Below, piece by piece: positions 26,348-35,451 of a stretch of 64,000 nt of DNA (position 1 is the stretch's first letter; each line of letters opens with the position of its first letter). Source of the stretch: Aestuariibius sp. HNIBRBA575 (GTDB lineage: Bacteria > Pseudomonadota > Alphaproteobacteria > Rhodobacterales > Rhodobacteraceae); NCBI RefSeq assembly GCF_040932005.1, contig NZ_CP162414.1, positions 833,501-897,500 on the forward strand, written 5' to 3'. The notes below the pieces were generated by a model. That model did not search any database. It was given only the letters and a program-made list of their open reading frames with translations, and had not been told where the DNA came from. The position numbers were made by a program, and so were the translations under genes.

Positions 26348-27445
26348 ATGGGTTTCAAAATGGGGATTGTTGGGTTGCCGAATGTTGGCAAATCCACGTT
26401 GTTCAACGCGTTGACCAAAACCGCCGCTGCGCAGGCTGCGAACTTTCCGTTTTGCACGATCGAACCCAATGTGGGCGAAGTGGGCGTGCCTGATGCGCGT
26501 CTGGATAAACTGGCTGCGATTGCCAAATCCGCCAACATCATCCCGACCCGCATGACATTTGTCGACATTGCCGGTCTGGTCAAAGGCGCGTCCCAAGGCG
26601 AAGGTCTGGGCAACCAGTTTCTGGCCAATATTCGCGAAGTGGACGCCATTGCCCATGTGCTGCGCTGTTTCGAAGACGGCGACGTGACCCATGTGGATGG
26701 CCGCGTCGATCCGGTGGCCGATGCGCAGACCATCGAAACTGAATTGATGCTGTCCGACATGGAAAGCATCGAAAAACGCCTGCAAAACATCGTGCGCAAG
26801 GTGCGCGGTGGCGACAAAGAAGCCGTGCAACAGGAACGGTTGATGCGCGCCGCGATGGCCGCGCTTGAGGATGGCAAACCCGCCCGTGTGGTGGAGGTCG
26901 ACGAAGACGACCTGAAAGCGTGGAAAATGCTGCAATTGCTAACCACCAAGCCGGTTCTTTATGTCTGCAACGTGGGCGAAGATGAATCGGCAACCGGCAA
27001 TGATCATTCGGCCAAGGTTGCCGAAATGGCCGCCGCCGAAGGCAATGCCCATGTGATCATTTCGGCCCAGATCGAAGAAGAAATCAGCCAGCTAGAGCCA
27101 GATGAGGCGGACATGTTCCTGTCGGAAATGGGGCTGGACGAAGCGGGCCTGGATCGGTTGATCCGCGCCGGTTACGAATTGCTGCACCTGCAGACCTATT
27201 TCACCGTCGGCCCCAAAGAGGCCCGCGCCTGGACCATCAAAGAAGGCACGCTTGCCCCGCAGGCCGCGGGCGTGATCCACGGAGATTTCGAAAAAGGGTT
27301 TATTCGCGCAGAAACCATCGCCTATGCGGATTTTGTCGAATTGGGCGGTGAAGCCCCGGCCAAAGAAGCCGGTAAAATGCGCGCCGAAGGCAAAGCCTAC
27401 GAAGTCAAAGACGGCGACGTTCTGCATTTCTTGTTCAACAACTAA
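26348..27445 (+). CDS. ychF: Redox-regulated ATPase YchF (Obg-family)
   Basis: 365 residues. The G1 loop is GLPNVGKST at residues 9-17; the switch region and G3 are FVDIAGLVKGASQGEGLGNQFL. The C-terminal TGS-like domain includes LQTYFTVGPKEARAWTIKEGTLAPQAAGVIHGDF. YchF/OLA1 prefers ATP, since the NKxD specificity motif is replaced; here VCNVGED sits at that position. It binds ribosomes and takes part in stress responses. The conserved C-terminal end VLHFLFNN confirms full length. Confidence 0.97.
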   Translation: MGFKMGIVGLPNVGKSTLFNALTKTAAAQAANFPFCTIEPNVGEVGVPDARLDKLAAIAKSANIIPTRMTFVDIAGLVKGASQGEGLGNQFLANIREVDAIAHVLRCFEDGDVTHVDGRVDPVADAQTIETELMLSDMESIEKRLQNIVRKVRGGDKEAVQQERLMRAAMAALEDGKPARVVEVDEDDLKAWKMLQLLTTKPVLYVCNVGEDESATGNDHSAKVAEMAAAEGNAHVIISAQIEEEISQLEPDEADMFLSEMGLDEAGLDRLIRAGYELLHLQTYFTVGPKEARAWTIKEGTLAPQAAGVIHGDFEKGFIRAETIAYADFVELGGEAPAKEAGKMRAEGKAYEVKDGDVLHFLFNN

Positions 27446-27462
27446 GTATTTGTTTTCAGGCC

Positions 27463-28458
27463 CTAATGCAGCGCGTCTTGGCGGGCCTGCATTGGGGTTT
27501 TTCCGGTCCAATTCTGAAACGCACGGTAAAACGAATTCGGATCGCGATAGGCCAGAAGATAGGAAATATCTTCGACGCTCATGTCCGGGCGGGCCAGATA
27601 ATGTAGCGACAATTTGGATCGCGTGTGGTCCAAAATCGCCTGAAATGACGTGTTTTCCTGTTTCAAATGACGTTGCAAACTGCGCCGACTGATATGCAAC
27701 CGCCCACATACCGCATCGATCGAAGAATGCCCCGCGGGCAACAAATCCATCAACGCGGATTGCACCCGTATGGTTATGGGCGTTTCGGATTTACGCGCAT
27801 CCATTTGTTGTTTTAACCCGTCCTCGAATCCGGCCCAAAGCGCGGCATTTTCGGAAAATAACGGACGATGCGCATCGTTTAGCGACAGGGTTAAACTGGG
27901 GTAAAGCGCGGTTCCCGAAGCTACGCCAAAATAGCGATCCAACCGGGCGCGGCCCGCCACATCGCTGGGCAAATTGACGGCCAATGGCACCACATGTGAC
28001 ATCGTATGATTGCGGATCAATTCGGTAAAAAACACCATTTCAAACGCTGCCAAACGGGGCGGCATCGGATGTTCCAAATCCGCTGACCGAGTTGTGATCA
28101 CAACCGAATCCGACAGGCGTTCCAAACCCAGATCACAGGGCGCAACCAAGGGTTTGAACAGGGATAACCGCTTGATCCCTTCTTCGGTGTTGGGACTGCA
28201 AGAAAAGGCAAACATCGCCGCATTTGTCGGCCCTTTGGCAAAGGCACGCCCCAGCTTGATCGGCAAATCTTGGGCCTCGGCTTCTTGGTCCATGGCATTG
28301 AAAAGGCTGAAAAACTGCGCGGCGGTTACGCCTTTGCCTTCGTTGTGAACAAGGTCGCGGGGCAACCCGGCACGCTGCAATACTCGTTCTGGTGAAATGT
28401 CCAAAATACGGCTGATCAGAATGAGGTTTTGAACCACAGGATAACGGTCTTTTTGCAT
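27463..28458 (-). CDS. AraC-family transcriptional regulator
   Basis: 331 residues from the ATG at 28458, which follows GAGGCCAAA; an upstream TTG at 28527 is rejected. The N-terminal part (about 1-200) is the arabinose-binding-type ligand domain found in OruR/ArgR-like AraC proteins. The C-terminal double HTH has VCGRLHISRRSLQRHLKQENTSF and SYLLAYRDPNSFYRAFQNWTG. It is divergent from the molybdenum hydroxylase operon and very likely its activator. Confidence 0.88.
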   Translation of the reverse strand: MQKDRYPVVQNLILISRILDISPERVLQRAGLPRDLVHNEGKGVTAAQFFSLFNAMDQEAEAQDLPIKLGRAFAKGPTNAAMFAFSCSPNTEEGIKRLSLFKPLVAPCDLGLERLSDSVVITTRSADLEHPMPPRLAAFEMVFFTELIRNHTMSHVVPLAVNLPSDVAGRARLDRYFGVASGTALYPSLTLSLNDAHRPLFSENAALWAGFEDGLKQQMDARKSETPITIRVQSALMDLLPAGHSSIDAVCGRLHISRRSLQRHLKQENTSFQAILDHTRSKLSLHYLARPDMSVEDISYLLAYRDPNSFYRAFQNWTGKTPMQARQDALH

Positions 28459-28530
28459 TTTGGCCTCACATAGGTGACGTGGCGCAACCTGATAGTGTTT
28501 TGGCGCGATCTGCAAGTCGCTACGCAAAAA

Positions 28531-28551
28531 TGACCACTATATCTATGGTCA
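28531..28551. promoter_or_regulatory. Inverted repeat upstream of the Mo-hydroxylase operon
   Basis: TGACCA-N9-TGGTCA is a perfect 6-bp inverted repeat centred 35 bases before the 2Fe-2S subunit ATG, between it and the divergent AraC gene. It is a candidate binding site for that regulator. AraC proteins often use direct repeats, so another regulator is possible. Confidence 0.4.
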
Positions 28552-28575
28552 GAACCCCACAACGGAGCGGCCAAA

Positions 28576-29037
28576 ATGCATTTGCAGGTGAACGGAACCG
28601 ATCATCAGATCGACGTAGAAGACGACATGCCATTGCTGTGGGTTTTGCGGGATGAATTGGGCATCACCGGCCCGAAATTTGGCTGCGGAATTGCGCTATG
28701 CGGCGCATGTACCGTGCATCTGGATGGGCAGGCGGTGCGATCCTGTCAGGTCACGGCTGCGGATGCGGTCGGTGCAGAAATCACCACAATCGAAGGGTTG
28801 GGAACCCCAAACGCCCTGCATGTGGTGCAGAAGGCCTGGATCGATCATCAGGTCGCGCAATGTGGATATTGCCAATCTGGTCAGATCATGGCCGCCGCCG
28901 CGTTTCTGGACTTTAACCCCAACCCCGACGACGCGGCGATCGACCGCGCCATGTCTGCCAATCTGTGCCGCTGTGGCACCTATCCGCGTATCCGCGCTGC
29001 GGTTAAATCCGCCGCCGCCAGCTTGAACGGGGTCTAA
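28576..29037 (+). CDS. (2Fe-2S)-binding subunit of a molybdenum hydroxylase (IorA-like)
   Basis: 153 residues with both clusters intact: the plant-type [2Fe-2S] with C37, C42, C45 and C57, and the second cluster with C96, C99, C131 and C133 (QCGYCQSGQ and CRCGTY). This is the small subunit of the xanthine-dehydrogenase superfamily; the two-subunit layout without a FAD subunit matches isoquinoline 1-oxidoreductase and periplasmic aldehyde oxidoreductases. It passes electrons from the Mo centre onward. The Mo subunit starts three bases after its stop. Confidence 0.9.
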   Translation: MHLQVNGTDHQIDVEDDMPLLWVLRDELGITGPKFGCGIALCGACTVHLDGQAVRSCQVTAADAVGAEITTIEGLGTPNALHVVQKAWIDHQVAQCGYCQSGQIMAAAAFLDFNPNPDDAAIDRAMSANLCRCGTYPRIRAAVKSAAASLNGV

Positions 29038-29040
29038 GCC

Positions 29041-31281
29041 ATGAGCCGAGTTGGAAAAATAGCCCGCCGCACGTTCATGATCGGGTCCGCAGCGATCGTC
29101 GGCGGTGTGGCCTTTGGCGCCTATATGTACAGACGCGACGTGGCCAATCCGTTGCTGGACGGGCTGAACCAAGGCGAGGCGGCGTTGACCCCTTATGTAA
29201 AAATCGACGCGGATGGGGTGACATTGATCACACCGCGCGCCGACAAAGGGCAGGGCGTTTATCACGTGCAGGCCGCGTTGATCGCCGAAGAATTGGATGT
29301 GGATCTGAACCAGATTAAGGTCGACCCCGGCCCGCCATCCCCGGCCTATTGGAACACCGCCCTCTCCGAAGAGGCCGCGGCCTTTGCCGTGCCGGGCGGG
29401 GGCGTGGGGCAGCAAATCGCCCATGGAACCATTGATGCCATCATGAAATTTATGGGCATGCAGATCACCGGCGGCTCGACCACTGTACCGGATGGATTTG
29501 TGAAACTGCGCCAAGCCGGGGCCAGCGCGCGTGAAACATTGAAGCAGGCGGCGTCAGACAAAACCGGGATCAATCGCGCGTCTTTGAAAACAGAAAACGG
29601 CGCTGTTATTTTGCCGGATGGGACGGCGTTATCTTATGTTGAACTGGCGCCAATCGCGGCTGAAATTACGCCCATTCAGGACGTCACCCTGCGGGACCCG
29701 TCGCAATGGCGATATGTGGGCAAACCGATGCAGCGTATTGATATCGTTGCTAAATCAACGGGAACGCAGGCCTATGGGATCGACTATCATGTGGATGGGA
29801 TGGTCCATGCTGCGATTGTGTTAAATCCGGCTCAAGCCGGGGACATGATCGGGTTTGATGCCAGTGCAGCATTGAACATGCGCGGCGTGCAGGCCGTGGT
29901 GCCTGTGACCGGTGGTTTTGGCGTGGTGGCCGACAATACTTGGCGGGCCTTTCAGGCCGCGCAGGCGGTGCAGGCCAATTGGGGCCGCGCGCCGTTTCCC
30001 GATCACATGGACGATCACTGGCAGGCCTTGGCAGATGCGTTCACCCCGGACCATCAGGACAGCCGGATGTTGGATGATGGCGACGTATCGACCGCGTTGC
30101 AAGGTGACGACATTATCACATCCGAACTGCGCGCGCCCTATGTTCCGCACGCGCCACTGGAACCGATTAACGCCATTGTTCGCGTGAACGCACAATCCGT
30201 TGACGTGTGGACCGGCACCCAAATCCCGCGAATGATCCAAACCAATTTGGCCAAAATCACCGGCATGGATGCGGATCAGATCAACGTGCATGTTCAGATG
30301 ATGGGCGGGTCTTTTGGTCATCGGCTTGAGGACGAAGTGGTCAAGCAAGCCGCTGAAATCGCGATGCAAATGCCCGGTATTCCGGTCAAGCTGACCTATT
30401 CGCGTGAACAGGATATGATGCATGAATTCCCCCGCCAAATCGCCATGGCCCGGATGCAAGGCCGCGTCAAAGACGGCCGTGTCGACAGCTTTGATCTGGG
30501 CATTTCGATGCCATCGGTCATTGTCAGCCAGATGGGGCGGCAGGGGCTGAACATTCCGGGGCCAGACAGCCAGATTGTGGCGGGCGCATGGGACCAACCC
30601 TTTGATATTCCGAACCAACGGGTCACTGGATACCGCGCGCCGGAATTAGCGCCGATCAGTTCACTGCGGTCTGTCGGGGCGTCCAGCAACGGGTTTTTCT
30701 ACAATGCCGCGCTGGATGAATTGATCCATGCGGCAGGGGCTGATCCGTTGGCCGAACGGTTGCGCCTGTGCAATGACGATCTGGCCCGCAAGGTGCTGGA
30801 AACCGTCGGCGACATGTCCAACTGGCAGGGTCCATTGGGCGACAGCAAAGGCCGCGGCGTGGCGTTGACCTATAGCTTTGGGGTGCATTGCGCCGAGGTG
30901 ATCGAAGTGTCCAACACCCCCGCCGGGATCAAAATCGACAAGGTCTGGGTCGCCGCCGAAGTGGGGACCGTGGTTGATCCAGTGAACTTTGAAAACTTGG
31001 TGCAGGGCGGGGTGATCTACGCGCTTGGCATGGCGATGAATTGTGAAATGACCTATCGCGACGGGATCGCGGATCAGGACAATTATCACCTCAACGAAGG
31101 GATGCGCCTGTACCAAGCCCCAGAAATCGAAGTGCGGGGATTGGAAAACGGCGATCAGGTGCGCGGCATCGGTGAACCGCCGGTTCCACCCGCGGCGGCG
31201 GCGTTGGCAGGGGCGATTTTTGCTGCCACCGGCACCCGGCTGCGTGAAATGCCATTCAACAAATTTGTGGATTTCGTGTGA
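29041..31281 (+). CDS. Molybdopterin-binding subunit of a molybdenum hydroxylase (IorB-like)
   Basis: 746 residues. The N-terminus has a twin-arginine signal, ARRTFMIGSAAIVGG, so the complex with its 2Fe-2S partner is likely exported folded. Molybdopterin-cytosine-dinucleotide binding blocks include TPRADKGQGVYHVQAAL, QMMGGSFGHRLEDEV, and the C-terminal GVIYALGMAMNCEM and GIGEPPVPPAAAALAGAI; the GEPP motif holds the base glutamate typical of this family. Substrates of relatives are N-heterocycles or aldehydes; the specific one is unknown. Its TGA shares one base with the cytochrome ATG. Confidence 0.9.
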   Translation: MSRVGKIARRTFMIGSAAIVGGVAFGAYMYRRDVANPLLDGLNQGEAALTPYVKIDADGVTLITPRADKGQGVYHVQAALIAEELDVDLNQIKVDPGPPSPAYWNTALSEEAAAFAVPGGGVGQQIAHGTIDAIMKFMGMQITGGSTTVPDGFVKLRQAGASARETLKQAASDKTGINRASLKTENGAVILPDGTALSYVELAPIAAEITPIQDVTLRDPSQWRYVGKPMQRIDIVAKSTGTQAYGIDYHVDGMVHAAIVLNPAQAGDMIGFDASAALNMRGVQAVVPVTGGFGVVADNTWRAFQAAQAVQANWGRAPFPDHMDDHWQALADAFTPDHQDSRMLDDGDVSTALQGDDIITSELRAPYVPHAPLEPINAIVRVNAQSVDVWTGTQIPRMIQTNLAKITGMDADQINVHVQMMGGSFGHRLEDEVVKQAAEIAMQMPGIPVKLTYSREQDMMHEFPRQIAMARMQGRVKDGRVDSFDLGISMPSVIVSQMGRQGLNIPGPDSQIVAGAWDQPFDIPNQRVTGYRAPELAPISSLRSVGASSNGFFYNAALDELIHAAGADPLAERLRLCNDDLARKVLETVGDMSNWQGPLGDSKGRGVALTYSFGVHCAEVIEVSNTPAGIKIDKVWVAAEVGTVVDPVNFENLVQGGVIYALGMAMNCEMTYRDGIADQDNYHLNEGMRLYQAPEIEVRGLENGDQVRGIGEPPVPPAAAALAGAIFAATGTRLREMPFNKFVDFV

Positions 31282-31889
31282 TGGGCAAGTGTTTGAAATT
31301 TATCCTTTTACCTGCGGCTTTGGTGGCAGGCGCAGCTATGGGCGACACCCAAATTAACCCACCTGCAGCGGGCTCGGTCAGCGTGGTACAGGGGTTGCAG
31401 GCCTGGGATCGCATCTATGATGTGGCGTCCCATCCAAGGTGTTCCAATTGTCATGTAGGCGCTGAAAACGTGCCCATGTGGTCCGGTCCCAGCTACGGTG
31501 AAACCCGCCCGCACGGGATGAACATCAATGCCGGAGAAAGCCGGATCGGCGTCGAATACGTGCTTTGTTCGACTTGCCACACCACATCGACGCGGGGCAA
31601 TGAAACGCCCCATGAACCACCCCGCGTGGACGCCACATGGATGCTGGCCCCGGTTGCGGCAGAATGGTTCGGGAAATCCTCAACAGAGGTGTGCCACCAG
31701 CTGCGCGATCCGGACCGCAATGGGGGGCGTGATTACCTGGAATTGGCACAACATCTGGATCACGACGTGATTTTGCACTGGGCCTGGAACCCCGGAGGCG
31801 GACGTGAACCCGCGCCTTATTCATTGCAGGAACATGTGGATGATGTGCTGGCTTGGGGTGTGGCTGGGATGCCTTGCCCGGGGGATTAG
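31281..31889 (+). CDS. Exported c-type cytochrome with two haem sites
   Basis: 202 residues from the ATG at 31281, sharing its first base with the preceding stop. A signal peptide (KFILLPAALVAGAAMG) is followed by two CXXCH haem sites, CSNCH at 54-58 and CSTCH at 96-100. A third CH (EVCHQLRDP) lacks the first cysteine. The sequence is not like ordinary monohaem cytochrome c; it keeps many His residues that may be distal ligands. By position it should carry electrons from the Mo-hydroxylase to the respiratory chain. A close family name is not certain. Confidence 0.75.
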   Translation: MGKCLKFILLPAALVAGAAMGDTQINPPAAGSVSVVQGLQAWDRIYDVASHPRCSNCHVGAENVPMWSGPSYGETRPHGMNINAGESRIGVEYVLCSTCHTTSTRGNETPHEPPRVDATWMLAPVAAEWFGKSSTEVCHQLRDPDRNGGRDYLELAQHLDHDVILHWAWNPGGGREPAPYSLQEHVDDVLAWGVAGMPCPGD

Positions 31890-32009
31890 GCGCCAGACGC
31901 AGTTTGCGCAATTTTTGGGTATCTTGTTGGGGGATGCCCATAATTTAAGCGTCATCCAAGTCTGGACCGGATAGTTTGCACCGGGTTCTGTTCAATATTA
32001 GGGCGCTGT

Positions 32010-32022
32010 GCTGCAATGCAGC
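32010..32022 (+). promoter_or_regulatory. Inverted repeat abutting the nasT start
   Basis: GCTGCA-A-TGCAGC lies directly against the nasT ATG at 32023, where a ribosome site would be expected; none is visible. As RNA it can form a 5-bp hairpin with a 3-base loop. It may tune translation of nasT. Confidence 0.35.
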
Positions 32023-32607
32023 ATGAGCCAGAAACTGTCGATCATTGTTGTCGAAAAGGATCGTGATCGCGCGTTGCGGATCGTGGATTCGCTGGCCGAA
32101 ACCGGTTCTCATGACATTCAGGTCATCGCCGAAGAAACCAGCCTCGCGCGGCGCATATCCACCCAGAATCCTGACGTGGTGCTGATCGATATTGCCAATC
32201 CGTCGCGCGACACACTCGAAGAATTGGCGCTGGCATCGGCCCCTATGGACCGACCCGTGGCGATGTTTGTGGATCGCAGCGATGACGGTTTGACCAAGGC
32301 CGCGATCGAGGCCGGCGTGTCTGCCTATGTGGTCGATGGTCTGCAGCCAGAACGATTGAAACCCATTTTGGACGCGGCCATTGCCCGGTTTCACATGTTC
32401 CAGCGGATGCGTACCGAATTGGCCGAAACCAAACGCGCACTTGAGGAACGCAAAGTCATCGATCGCGCCAAAGGCCTGCTGATGAAGGCGCGCAATATCG
32501 ACGAAGACGCTGCCTATGCCTTGATGCGCAAGGCTGCGATGGATCAGGGGCGCAAGGTGGCCGATGTGGCGCAGGCGCTGGTCACCGCAGCGGAGCTGTT
32601 GTCATGA
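32023..32607 (+). CDS. nasT: Nitrate-response antiterminator NasT (ANTAR-domain response regulator)
   Basis: 194 residues from the ATG at 32023. The N-terminal half is a receiver-like domain (LSIIVVEKDRDRALRIVDSL, then PDVVLIDIANPSRDT), and the C-terminal ANTAR RNA-binding domain is ERKVIDRAKGLLMKARNIDEDAAYALMRKAAMDQ (about 143-176). In the NasS-NasT system, NasT is held by NasS without nitrate or nitrite and, when released, binds leader RNA to prevent termination. It overlaps nasS by ATGA. The terminator before nrtA is its likely target. Confidence 0.93.
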   Translation: MSQKLSIIVVEKDRDRALRIVDSLAETGSHDIQVIAEETSLARRISTQNPDVVLIDIANPSRDTLEELALASAPMDRPVAMFVDRSDDGLTKAAIEAGVSAYVVDGLQPERLKPILDAAIARFHMFQRMRTELAETKRALEERKVIDRAKGLLMKARNIDEDAAYALMRKAAMDQGRKVADVAQALVTAAELLS

Positions 32608-33767
32608 ACGAAGCCGTTTTACGTATCGCAATCATGCCGCTGGTCGACGCCGCACCGCTGATTGTCGCCCAAGATATGGGGTTTGCCGCCGAAGAAGGAT
32701 TGGCGCTGGATCTGGTGCAGGCCCCGTCTTGGTCGGCGTTGCGCGACATGGTCAGCTATGGTCGGGTCGAGGCCGCGCATATGTTGTCACCCGTACCGAT
32801 CGCCAATGCGTTGGGGCTGGGCGGGGGCGCTGCTGCCATGTCGGCCGTGTCGGTTATGTCGGTCAATGGCAATGTGATCGGGGTGAGCCGCCGCATTGCC
32901 GATCTGCTGCGCGCCAAAGGCTATGCCTTTGATTTCAAAGATGCGAATGCGGCTGGGCGGGCGTTGATCGGGGCCGGAAAACTGCGCATTGGCGTGCCGT
33001 TCCCATTTTCGATGCATGCCGAGCTGCTGTATTATTGGCTGTCAAAACTGGGGCTGAACATGCCCGATGGGATCGACGTGCGCACCGTGCCGCCACCGTT
33101 GATGGCGCAGGCGATTTCAGCCGGTGAAATCGACGCGTTTTGCGTGGGCGAACCCTGGGGGTCGATTGCGGTTGAAAACAACGTCGGTGAATTGCTGTTG
33201 CCCGGATCCGCGATCTGGTCCTTTGCCCCCGAAAAGGTGCTGGCGACACGCGACGACTGGGCCGCCAACGAACCCGAATTGGTCGCGCGATTGATCCGCG
33301 CCGTTTGGCGGGCCGGGCGGTGGCTTGGGGAAACATCGTCGCGCATCACTGCTGCGGAATTGCTGTCAAAGCCCGAACGCCTGAATATCTCGGCTGAAAT
33401 CATTGACCGGTCTTTGAACAATCGGCTGGTGGTTTCCAGCCGCGGCGATGAACGGCGCACCGAACGTTTTGTGGAATTTCACGCAGGGGCCGCCAGTTTT
33501 CCATGGCGTTCTCAGGCGGCGTGGATTGGGGCGCAATTGGCGTCTCGGCACGGATTGGACCCGGTGAACAGCATCCACATCGCCAAATCGGTGTTTCGCC
33601 CGGATTTGCATCGCGCCGCTTTGCGCGGGACAGGGGCGGATTTGCCCGGCGCCAACGAAAAACTAGAAGGCGCAGTGGACAACCCGATGCCTGTGGCCGG
33701 GGAATCAGGCAAACTGTTTTTGCAGACCAACCAATTCTTTGATGGCTGCATTTTTGATCCGACCTAG
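32604..33767 (+). CDS. nasS: Nitrate/nitrite sensor NasS
   Basis: 387 residues of the NrtA/CmpA-like binding-protein fold. It has no signal peptide, as expected for the cytoplasmic sensor NasS rather than a transporter component. Recognisable blocks are IMPLVDAAPLIVAQDMGFAA, GEIDAFCVGEPWGS and SIHIAKSVFRPDLHR. It binds nitrate or nitrite and controls release of NasT. It is co-translated with nasT through ATGA. Its resemblance to NrtA at 34033-35400 reflects the family's origin by duplication of a binding protein. Confidence 0.92.
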   Translation: MNEAVLRIAIMPLVDAAPLIVAQDMGFAAEEGLALDLVQAPSWSALRDMVSYGRVEAAHMLSPVPIANALGLGGGAAAMSAVSVMSVNGNVIGVSRRIADLLRAKGYAFDFKDANAAGRALIGAGKLRIGVPFPFSMHAELLYYWLSKLGLNMPDGIDVRTVPPPLMAQAISAGEIDAFCVGEPWGSIAVENNVGELLLPGSAIWSFAPEKVLATRDDWAANEPELVARLIRAVWRAGRWLGETSSRITAAELLSKPERLNISAEIIDRSLNNRLVVSSRGDERRTERFVEFHAGAASFPWRSQAAWIGAQLASRHGLDPVNSIHIAKSVFRPDLHRAALRGTGADLPGANEKLEGAVDNPMPVAGESGKLFLQTNQFFDGCIFDPT

Positions 33768-33837
33768 GGGTTCTGCGTAATTTTTGTGCATTTGCAGCGG
33801 GCGTAGTTGCTGCGTTGCAGAAATCCCCTCACGTGCC

Positions 33838-33930
33838 TTGAACCTGACCTATGTAAATGTCCCATTAACATTATCAGGCAGCAACGGGGTTGTCTGAAGT
33901 GAACACTCCCAAATTTTGGGTGAACCGAGC
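33838..33930 (+). promoter_or_regulatory. nrtA leader with hairpins, likely NasT target region
   Basis: Upstream of the terminator lie two possible hairpins: CAGGCA at 33875-33880 with TGTCTG near 33891-33896 (one G-U), and CCCAAATTTTGGG at 33908-33920. ANTAR proteins bind paired small hairpins before a terminator, so the arrangement fits. I could not assign the canonical hexanucleotide loops with confidence. Confidence 0.4.
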
Positions 33931-33982
33931 AAAGCCGCTCGACCTTCTGCTTCTTAGGGCAGTTGAGTCGTCGGCTTTTTTG
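33931..33982 (+). terminator. Leader terminator (attenuator) before nrtA
   Basis: AAAGCCG at 33931-33937 pairs with CGGCTTT at 33972-33978. CTCGAC continues the stem with GTTGAG (one G-U), leaving a small bulge, and a run of six T follows. It lies 51 bases before the nrtA ATG, so it must be read through for expression. This is the expected site of NasT antitermination. Confidence 0.75.
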
Positions 33983-34032
33983 CATTTCTGCCCGATCCCC
34001 CTCCCGGATTGGGCCTGACACGGGGAATATAC

Positions 34033-35400
34033 ATGACACGACTTTCCGCCATTCTGGCCGCCACAACCCTGCTGGCCACACCCGCCTTTGCCGACATGTT
34101 AGAGCTGGAAACAGATGAGCTGACCTTTGGGTTCATCAAACTGACCGATATGGCACCGCTGGCCGTGGCCTATGAACAGGGCTATTTCTTTGACGAAGGC
34201 CTGTTTGTCACGCTGGAGGCACAAGCCAACTGGAAAGTGCTTCTGGACGGCGTGATCGACGGCCAATTGGCTGGGGCGCATATGCTGGCCGGTCAACCCC
34301 TGGCCGCCACAATCGGCTATGGCACAGAAGCCCACATCATCACCCCGTTTTCCATGGATTTGAACGGTAACGGCATCACCGTTTCCAACGAAGTCTGGGA
34401 CATGATGAAACCGCATATCCCCACTATGGATGATGGCCGCCCGCAGCACCCCATTTCTGCCGAAGCGTTGGTGCCGGTGATTGATCAATTCGCCGAAGAG
34501 GGCAAACCGTTCAACATGGGCATGGTGTTCCCTGTCTCCACCCACAATTACGAACTGCGCTATTGGTTGGCGGCTGGCGGGATCGAGCCGGGCTATTATT
34601 CGGCTGACAACATCACCGGCCAAATCGCCGCTGACGTGTTCCTGTCGGTGACGCCTCCGCCGCAAATGCCATCCACACTAGAGGCCGGCACCATCAATGG
34701 CTATTGCGTTGGCGAGCCATGGAACCAACAGGCCGTGGCCAAAGGCATCGGTGTGCCTGTGATCACCGATTACGAATTGTGGCGCAACAACCCGGAAAAA
34801 GTGTTCGGCATCTCGGCTGAATTTGCCGAAGAAAATCCAAACACCACTTTGGCCATCACCAAAGCGCTGATCCGCGCCGCCATCTGGTTGGATGAAAACG
34901 ACAATGCCAACCGCGAAGAGGCCGTCGAAATCCTAAGCCGCCCGGAATATGTGGGGGCAGATGCGGATGTGATCGCCGCCAGCATGACCGGAACGTTTGA
35001 ATACGAACCCGGCGACGTGCGCGAAGTGCCTGATTTCAACGTGTTCTTTCGGTATAATGCGACCTATCCTTATTATTCCGATGCGGTCTGGTATCTGACA
35101 CAGATGCGCCGTTGGGGCCAAATCACCGAAGCGCAGCCAGACAGCTGGTATGACGAAGTGGCCCGGTCCGTCTACAAACCCGAAATCTATCTAGAAGCCG
35201 CGCGTATGCTGGTCGACGAAGGTCTGGCCAATGAGGCAGATTTCCCATGGGATACAGACGGTTACAAGGCACCAACCCCACCAGAGGATGTGATCGACGG
35301 TATCGCCTATGACGGGCGCACACCAAACGCATATCTCGACAGTTTGCCGATCGGGCTCAAGGGCGACCAGATCGTCGTTGGCAACGAAATCCAAGGCTAA
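34033..35400 (+). CDS. nrtA: Nitrate ABC transporter substrate-binding protein NrtA
   Basis: 455 residues from the ATG at 34033. The signal peptide is [20 protein letters not shown]. The mature part is the NrtA/CmpA fold: [21 protein letters not shown] at the start, [31 protein letters not shown] and [15 protein letters not shown]. It captures nitrate (or nitrite) in the periplasm for NrtB and the ATPase. It is the first structural gene after the leader terminator and is followed by a stable intercistronic hairpin, as is common for highly expressed binding proteins. Confidence 0.95.
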   Translation: MTRLSAILAATTLLATPAFADMLELETDELTFGFIKLTDMAPLAVAYEQGYFFDEGLFVTLEAQANWKVLLDGVIDGQLAGAHMLAGQPLAATIGYGTEAHIITPFSMDLNGNGITVSNEVWDMMKPHIPTMDDGRPQHPISAEALVPVIDQFAEEGKPFNMGMVFPVSTHNYELRYWLAAGGIEPGYYSADNITGQIAADVFLSVTPPPQMPSTLEAGTINGYCVGEPWNQQAVAKGIGVPVITDYELWRNNPEKVFGISAEFAEENPNTTLAITKALIRAAIWLDENDNANREEAVEILSRPEYVGADADVIAASMTGTFEYEPGDVREVPDFNVFFRYNATYPYYSDAVWYLTQMRRWGQITEAQPDSWYDEVARSVYKPEIYLEAARMLVDEGLANEADFPWDTDGYKAPTPPEDVIDGIAYDGRTPNAYLDSLPIGLKGDQIVVGNEIQG

Positions 35401-35406
35401 AACTTC

Positions 35407-35429
35407 GCCGCCCCACTGGTTGGGGCGGC
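35407..35429 (+). promoter_or_regulatory. Intercistronic hairpin between nrtA and nrtB
   Basis: A perfect 9-bp stem, GCCGCCCCA-CTGGT-TGGGGCGGC, 7 bases after the nrtA stop and with no T-run. It probably stabilises the 3' end of nrtA mRNA, raising binding protein over permease, rather than terminating. Confidence 0.6.
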
Positions 35430-35451
35430 CCCCATTCCCCGGAGAAACCCG

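Noticed and set aside
28459..28527. Longer N-terminus for the AraC regulator
   Set aside because: It would begin at TTG and run through the divergent promoter region; the ATG at 28458 has a GAGG site at proper spacing.
33781..33835. Sigma-54 promoter upstream of nrtA
   Set aside because: A GG-N10-GC spacing can be found, but the flanking TGGCAC and TTGCA elements are absent.
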